Positions 57,144 through 64,000 of a stretch of 64,000 bases of DNA are shown one piece after another. The notes under the pieces were generated by a model. That model had not been told where the DNA came from. It saw only the letters and a program-made list of their open reading frames with translations, and did no database searches. Each line of letters begins with the position of its first letter. Position 1 is the stretch's first letter. The translations under genes were made by a program, and so were the position numbers. The stretch lies in assembly GCF_000964085.1 (NCBI RefSeq), contig NZ_JZRB01000015.1, positions 41,937 through 105,936 of the forward strand, read 5' to 3'. Source of the DNA: Luteibacter yeojuensis. GTDB lineage: Bacteria > Pseudomonadota > Gammaproteobacteria > Xanthomonadales > Rhodanobacteraceae.

Positions 57144-57161
57144 GACGTAATCGTTTACGTC
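57144..57161. promoter_or_regulatory. LacI-family-type operator between ugpC and glk
   Basis: GACGTAATCGTTTACGTC: perfect 7-bp arms GACGTAA/TTACGTC around TCGT. The GTAAnCGnTTAC core is typical of LacI/GalR-family operators. It lies 74-91 bases upstream of ugpC and 134-151 bases upstream of glk, placed to control either or both divergent promoters. The cognate repressor is not in the window. Confidence 0.7.
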
Positions 57162-57294
57162 AAAGTGTCGACCCCCACGGCCCCATTCAGGACTCCCCGG
57201 CTGTGTCAACGGAGTGAAGAGGAAACCGTCACTAGACGAGAGCCCCCGCAGGAGGCAACCTTGCGGGCTTCCCTGATACGACAGGTTCCCCAAC

Positions 57295-58338
57295 ATGGCT
57301 AACGTGAGCGCCGCGGCGCCGACCCTGCTTGCCGACCTCGGCGGCACGAATGTCCGCTTTGGCATTGCCCACCCGGAAGAAGACCAACCGCTTGTCCAGG
57401 AAAGCATCCGGCGCTACCACGTGAAGGACTACGCCTCGCTGGCCGACGCCGCGAAGCAGTATTTCAAGGAAACCGGCCACCAGGCGCAGCGTGCGATCAT
57501 CGCCGCCGCCGGCCGCATCGATAACGGCGAGACGGTCAAGGTCACCAACAACCCCTGGGCCATCAACGCCAAATCGCTCGCGGGCGAGCTCGACCTCGAG
57601 TGGGTGCACCTGGTGAACGATTTCGCGGCGCAGTCCATGGCCGTGATGCTGATGAGCCCGGACAAGGTCATCGACGACAAGGGCACCACCGAACTGATGC
57701 AGGTCGGCGGGGCCGCCGTGCCGCGCATCGGCGGCAAGGACGAACAGACCTTCGTGGTCGTGGGCCCGGGCACCGGCCTCGGCGTGGGCGGCCTGCTCAT
57801 CCGCGGCGACAAGGTGAGCGTGCTGCAGACCGAGGGTGGCCACGCCGGCTTCGCCGCGCACAGCGCCGAGGACATCGAAATCCTCAAGGTGCTGAACCTG
57901 CGCTACGGGCGTGTCTCCAACGAGCGCCTGATCAGCGGCGGCGGCCTGCAGAACCTGTACACCGCCATCTGCGAGATCTCGGGCCAGAAGCCCGACGAGA
58001 AGATCACCCCGGAAGACATCACCAAGCGCGCCACCGACGGCAGCTGCGCCATGTGCCAGCGCGCGGTTGAAACGTTCGCGGGCATCTTCGGCAGCGTCGC
58101 GGGCGACCTGGTACTGACGCTCGGCGCATGGGATGGCGTCTACCTCACCGGCGGCATGACCCCCATCCTCATCCCGTGGATCCAGAAGCATTTCCGCGAG
58201 CGCTTCGAAGCCAAGGGCCGCTTCCGCGACACGATGGAACAGGTGCCCACCCAGGCCATCATGAACCCGGAACCCGGCCTCATTGGCGGCGCCGCGCTCG
58301 CGATCGTCGAGGCTGGCGGTACGCCGCTGCGCCGCTGA
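57295..58338 (+). CDS. glk: Glucokinase
   Basis: Cytoplasmic ATP-dependent glucokinase of the group A (non-ROK) type, 347 residues (E. coli Glk 321). The ATP-binding start LLADLGGTNVRFGIA is at about 11-25, the glucose-binding NDFAAQS near 108, and GPGTGLGVGGLL and TEGGHAGFA near 160-185. LGAWDGVYLTGGM is the second phosphate motif. A leader of over 100 bases between the operator and the ATG carries an imperfect GC-rich hairpin at 57241-57269. Control by the upstream LacI-type site would link sugar uptake ATPase and phosphorylation. Confidence 0.94.
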   Translation: MANVSAAAPTLLADLGGTNVRFGIAHPEEDQPLVQESIRRYHVKDYASLADAAKQYFKETGHQAQRAIIAAAGRIDNGETVKVTNNPWAINAKSLAGELDLEWVHLVNDFAAQSMAVMLMSPDKVIDDKGTTELMQVGGAAVPRIGGKDEQTFVVVGPGTGLGVGGLLIRGDKVSVLQTEGGHAGFAAHSAEDIEILKVLNLRYGRVSNERLISGGGLQNLYTAICEISGQKPDEKITPEDITKRATDGSCAMCQRAVETFAGIFGSVAGDLVLTLGAWDGVYLTGGMTPILIPWIQKHFRERFEAKGRFRDTMEQVPTQAIMNPEPGLIGGAALAIVEAGGTPLRR

Positions 58339-58344
58339 TCAAAC

Positions 58345-58431
58345 GCATCGCGCGCAAGCGCGCTCCCACGAGAACAAGCGCGCTCCCACAAGATGCAGGC
58401 GCTTAACTGTGGGAGCGCGCTTGCGCGCGAT
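58345..58431. repeat. Cluster of three REP units between glk and the SNF2 gene
   Basis: It contains one full inverted unit (58345-58369), one truncated unit AAGCGCGCTCCCACA (58376-58390) and one full forward unit (58409-58431). The last unit ends 5 bases before the stop codon of the SNF2-family gene, so it is in that gene's immediate 3' region. Confidence 0.88.
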
Positions 58432-58436
58432 TGCCT

Positions 58437-61448
<3,012 letters not shown>

Positions 61449-61566
61449 CCGTGTCGGCCTTGCCTGCGCGACCAAAACAGGAAGCTTAGCAAAGGCCGGG
61501 CGGCATGCCCGTAGGATTTTTTACCCGGGACCGGCCCGGTTCAGCGAAGCGCGAGGCGGATCCGGG

Positions 61567-62604
61567 CTAGGCCCGGCGGCCCGCGAACAGGTCGACGGGG
61601 TACTCGGCTTTCTGTTCGCGGCCCATGAGCTGGCGCACGCCCTCTTCCGGGGTGACCTCGCCATGGAGCACGGCGCGCACGGCGGCGGAGATGGGCAGGT
61701 CGAGCCCGTGGAAGCCCGCCAGGCGGGCCACCTCGTCGGCCGTGACCACGCTTTCCACCACCTGGCCGATCTGGCGCACGGCCTCGTCCAGGGGGATACC
61801 CCGGCCCAGGGCCAAGCCCAGGCGGCGGTTGCGGGAAAGATCGCCGGTACAGGTCAGCACCAGGTCGCCCAGGCCTGCCAGGCCCATGAGGGTTTCGGCG
61901 CGGGCACCGAGCGCCACGCCCAGGCGGAGCATCTCGTTCATGCCGCGGGTGATGAGGCCGGCGCGTGCGTTGAGGCCCAGCTCCATGCCATCGGCCACGC
62001 CCGTGGCTACCGCCAGCACGTTCTTCATGGCGCCACCCAGCTCGGCCCCGAGGATGTCGTGGCCGGTGTAAGCGCGGAAGTTCGGGGCATGGAGCAGGTT
62101 GGCCAGCTCCTTGCCGAAGGCCTCGTCGGTGGCGTGCACCGTGACCGCGCTGGGCAGGCCCGCCGTGACCTCGCGGGCGAACGACGGGCCCGTGACCACC
62201 GCGGCCGGGTGCCCGGGCAGCTTCTCGTTCACCAGCTCGTGCAGGAAGCGGCCGGTACCCGTCTCGAAGCCCTTGGTGGCCCACGAAATGCGGGCACCCG
62301 GGTCGAGCATGGGGATGATCTCGTCCAGCACCGACGCGAACGCGTGGCTGGGCACCACGATGAGCACGATGCCCGCCCCGCGCAGGGCGCTGGCGAGGTC
62401 GGCCTCGTAGGCCAGCTCGGGCGGCAGGTCGAGATCCGGCAGGTAGCGCAGGTTGCGCCGCGCCGTGGCCATCTCGGCCAGGGCGCTGGCGTCACGCCCC
62501 CACAAGCGCGTGGGGACGTCGTTGCGCGCCAGCAGCGCGGCCAGCGCGGTGCCCCAGGACCCGGCGCCGAGGACGGCGACGGTGGGTCGGGAAGGAGCCG
62601 TCAC
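61567..62604 (-). CDS. gpsA: Glycerol-3-phosphate dehydrogenase [NAD(P)+]
   Basis: Makes sn-glycerol-3-phosphate for phospholipid synthesis, cytoplasmic, 345 residues (E. coli GpsA 339). NAD(P)-binding [10 protein letters not shown] is at 13-22. The conserved catalytic region [20 protein letters not shown] with the active lysine lies near 195-214, and the substrate arginine in LITRGMNEM follows. The start is a GTG with a weak upstream site, 6 bases after the secB stop, so it is probably coupled to secB. The secB-gpsA order matches E. coli. Confidence 0.95.
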   Translation of the reverse strand: MTAPSRPTVAVLGAGSWGTALAALLARNDVPTRLWGRDASALAEMATARRNLRYLPDLDLPPELAYEADLASALRGAGIVLIVVPSHAFASVLDEIIPMLDPGARISWATKGFETGTGRFLHELVNEKLPGHPAAVVTGPSFAREVTAGLPSAVTVHATDEAFGKELANLLHAPNFRAYTGHDILGAELGGAMKNVLAVATGVADGMELGLNARAGLITRGMNEMLRLGVALGARAETLMGLAGLGDLVLTCTGDLSRNRRLGLALGRGIPLDEAVRQIGQVVESVVTADEVARLAGFHGLDLPISAAVRAVLHGEVTPEEGVRQLMGREQKAEYPVDLFAGRRA

Positions 62605-62610
62605 GTGGGC

Positions 62611-63102
62611 TCAGCTGTTGAGCGGGTGGGCACCGGCGCCCTCGAGCTGCTGGCGCTGCTGTTCGGCGTAGAGGGCGTCGAAGTTGATCGGCTGGAGCAG
62701 GAACGGCGGGAAACCACCCTCCTGGACCATGGCGGAGACCATCTGGCGGCCATACGGGAACAGCAGGTTCGGGCAGTACGAGCCGAGGATGCCGTCGCGG
62801 TCTTCATCGGTGAAGCCGCCGATGCCGAAGATGCCGGCCTGGTGCACTTCCGCCAGGTAGGCGGTGCGCTCGCCCAGCGAGCAGGTGAGCGTCAGCGACA
62901 GCACCACTTCGAAGAGGTCGTTGCCGAGGTCGACGGCCTTGTGGCCAAGGTTGAGCTGGACCTGCGGCTGGGCTTCGGTCTCGCCCATTTCCTGGAAGAT
63001 CTGCGGGGCGTTGGGGGCTTCGAACGAAGCGTCCTTCACGTAGATCTTCTGCAGCACGAGCTGGGGCTGGCCGGCCTGGCCGTTGGCGGTGATGTCTGCC
63101 AT
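62611..63102 (-). CDS. secB: Protein-export chaperone SecB
   Basis: Tetrameric cytoplasmic chaperone that keeps preproteins unfolded and hands them to SecA, 163 residues (E. coli 155). It shows QKIYVKDASFEAPNAPQIF near 20-38, the acidic strand with ERTAYLAEVHQAGIF, and the conserved GGFPPFLLQPINFDALY near the C-terminus. ATG 63102 has GAGGA 9 bases upstream; a TTG at 63111 overlaps that site and is rejected. It precedes gpsA by 6 bases and is divergent from rpmB across 310 bases. I see nothing notable in that gap apart from an imperfect short hairpin (63160-63190). Confidence 0.95.
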   Translation of the reverse strand: MADITANGQAGQPQLVLQKIYVKDASFEAPNAPQIFQEMGETEAQPQVQLNLGHKAVDLGNDLFEVVLSLTLTCSLGERTAYLAEVHQAGIFGIGGFTDEDRDGILGSYCPNLLFPYGRQMVSAMVQEGGFPPFLLQPINFDALYAEQQRQQLEGAGAHPLNS

Positions 63103-63412
63103 GGTCTTCAATCCTCGGAAATCTTGCGTCTTGGGGTAGGTCTTCGCGCGCGTGGCGCGAAAGCCGGGATTGTTTCACACAACCCGGGCAAGCGCACACA
63201 TGGCTTGCGTGAAGGGGGCATGATCTGGGAGAATGCCCGGCTTCCCTCTGCCAACCCGTAACCACGGGCAGGCCCGTCACGCGATGCGGGCCTCGAACTG
63301 GCGGGAATCGCTCCACCTCCAGCCATCGCGTGGCGCCCTGTGTTCACGGGTCGCGGCTGGGCCGTTGCCGTCCTGGCCAAAGGGCGGTTGAACCCAATCT
63401 TAGGAGGCCCGC

Positions 63413-63649
63413 ATGGCCCGTAGATGCCAAGTCACCAACAAGGGTGTGCGCACTGGTAACAATGTGTCGCACGCGAACAACAAGACCCGTCGCCGCTGGT
63501 TGCCGAACCTGCACGAGCGTCGCTTCTGGGTCGCCAGCGAGAACCGTTGGGTCAAGCTGCGCGTTTCGAACCACGCCCTGCGTACGATCGACAAGAACGG
63601 CATCGAAGCCGTGCTGGCCGACCTCCGTTCCCGCGGCGAAAAGATCTAA
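63413..63649 (+). CDS. rpmB: 50S ribosomal protein L28
   Basis: Large-subunit protein L28 of 78 residues, the same length as in E. coli. It begins [20 protein letters not shown] and contains [14 protein letters not shown] and [21 protein letters not shown] lies 6 bases upstream of the ATG. It is the first gene of rpmB-rpmG. Confidence 0.98.
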   Translation: MARRCQVTNKGVRTGNNVSHANNKTRRRWLPNLHERRFWVASENRWVKLRVSNHALRTIDKNGIEAVLADLRSRGEKI

Positions 63650-63661
63650 AGGAGTCCGACA

Positions 63662-63826
63662 ATGGCTGGCAAGCGCGACAAGATTCGCCTGATCTCCTCC
63701 GCGGGTACCGGGCACTTCTACACCACGGACAAGAACAAGAAGAACACGCCGGAAAAGATGCTGATCAAGAAGTACGATCCCGTCATCCGCAAGCACGTGG
63801 AATACAAGGAAGGCAAGATCAAATAA
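63662..63826 (+). CDS. rpmG: 50S ribosomal protein L33
   Basis: L33 of 54 residues (E. coli 55): [20 protein letters not shown] at the start, then [20 protein letters not shown] and [10 protein letters not shown]. It lacks the zinc-binding cysteine pairs, so it is the C-minus (zinc-independent) paralogue type. It starts 13 bases after rpmB (ribosome site AAAGGAG) and ends at a strong terminator. The two genes form the standard rpmBG operon. Confidence 0.98.
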   Translation: MAGKRDKIRLISSAGTGHFYTTDKNKKNTPEKMLIKKYDPVIRKHVEYKEGKIK

Positions 63827-63840
63827 GATCTTGAAAAGAA

Positions 63841-63864
63841 CCCGCCGCAAGGCGGGTTTTTTTT
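63841..63864 (+). terminator. Terminator of rpmBG
   Basis: CCCGCC, GCAA, GGCGGG form a 6-bp stem with a GNRA-type loop followed by eight T, 15 bases after the rpmG stop. Confidence 0.93.
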
Positions 63865-63872
63865 CGACCCCC

Positions 63873-63967
63873 GTAGGAGCGCACACCTGTGCGCGATGCT
63901 TTTGGCGACAGGGCAACAGGGCCTGAAGCGTTGTCGCGAAAGATGTCGCCCACAAGTGGGCTCCTAC
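63873..63967. repeat. Divergent REP-like inverted repeat at the window end
   Basis: GTAGGAGCGCACACCTGTGC GCGATG is followed about 50 bases on by a GCGACA...CACAAGTGGGCTCCTAC arm. The outer ends match the REP consensus (GTAGGAGC/GCTCCTAC) but the stems differ from the rest of the window and the middle holds GCGACAGGG and TGTCGCGAAAGA, resembling a different REP family. The remaining ~30 bases of the window hold nothing recognisable. Confidence 0.7.
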
Positions 63968-64000
63968 AACAGGGCACAAAAAAAGGTTCTTCGCGGATTA

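Noticed and set aside
57241..57269. GC-rich hairpin in the glk leader as a terminator or riboswitch
   Set aside because: Pairing is interrupted by bulges, there is no U-run, and it matches no riboswitch class I know; left as a comment in the glk entry.

Overview
The window is a 64 kb stretch of a high-GC bacterial chromosome. It is almost entirely ordinary core and accessory genes, with no phage, CRISPR array, rRNA or tRNA that I can see. Gene content suggests a gammaproteobacterium of the order Xanthomonadales, probably Rhodanobacteraceae (Luteibacter/Dyella-like). Pointers are an Oar-like TonB-dependent receptor, RhlB with a long basic Arg/Gly-rich tail, a plant-type glutamate-cysteine ligase, Rho with a ~175-residue low-complexity N-terminal extension, a short AMP nucleosidase, a FadL-type porin and many REP-type palindromes. 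The taxonomic call is inference; I had no database. Several neighbourhoods (rpmB-rpmG, gpsA-secB, trxA-rho, ftsE-ftsX, rpoH, priA) lie near oriC in many gammaproteobacteria, so the window may be origin-proximal.

Layout. 1-2.4 kb: end of a TatD-family nuclease and a convergent CPA1 Na+/H+ antiporter. 2.4-6.8 kb: an Oar-like receptor flanked by two non-coding stretches, one with a near-parS site and one with a ~200 bp inverted repeat pair. 6.8-16.7 kb: AMP nucleosidase, DegV, a DUF4124 protein, a secreted EreA/ChaN-like protein, an SDR, an ABC ATPase, a small lipoprotein, SppA, a MATE exporter and a DUF3667 membrane protein. 16.7-20.3 kb: DnaA boxes, priA and transaldolase. 20.4-29.8 kb: aldehyde dehydrogenase and a five-gene co-directional block (response regulator, histidine kinase, RND permease, adaptor, outer membrane factor). 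29.9-34.9 kb: rpoH behind a CIRCE operator, a solitary MazF/PemK-like toxin, and ung - double-receiver regulator - ftsX - ftsE. 35-42.6 kb: rhlB, trxA, rho, glutamate-cysteine ligase and a FadL-like porin. 42.8-49.7 kb: YcgL, a 1145-residue ankyrin-repeat membrane protein, a KefB/C-type antiporter and hemB. 49.8-55.9 kb: a complete haem-uptake operon (receptor, HmuS, HmuT, HmuU, HmuV) behind a Fur-box-like palindrome. 56-58.3 kb: divergent sugar-ABC ATPase and glucokinase sharing a LacI-type operator. 58.4-64 kb: a SNF2-family ATPase, gpsA, secB, rpmB and rpmG.

The most interesting signals are regulatory rather than new protein systems: a nearly perfect CIRCE element 32 nt upstream of rpoH (suggesting HrcA control of sigma-32), two elements made of inverted G-rich heptad arrays, a DnaA-box cluster beside an AT-rich tract upstream of priA, a 37-bp palindrome upstream of rhlB, and a pseudo-receiver fused to a canonical receiver inside the ftsEX transcription unit. 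I found no gene cluster that I would call an undescribed multi-gene system.
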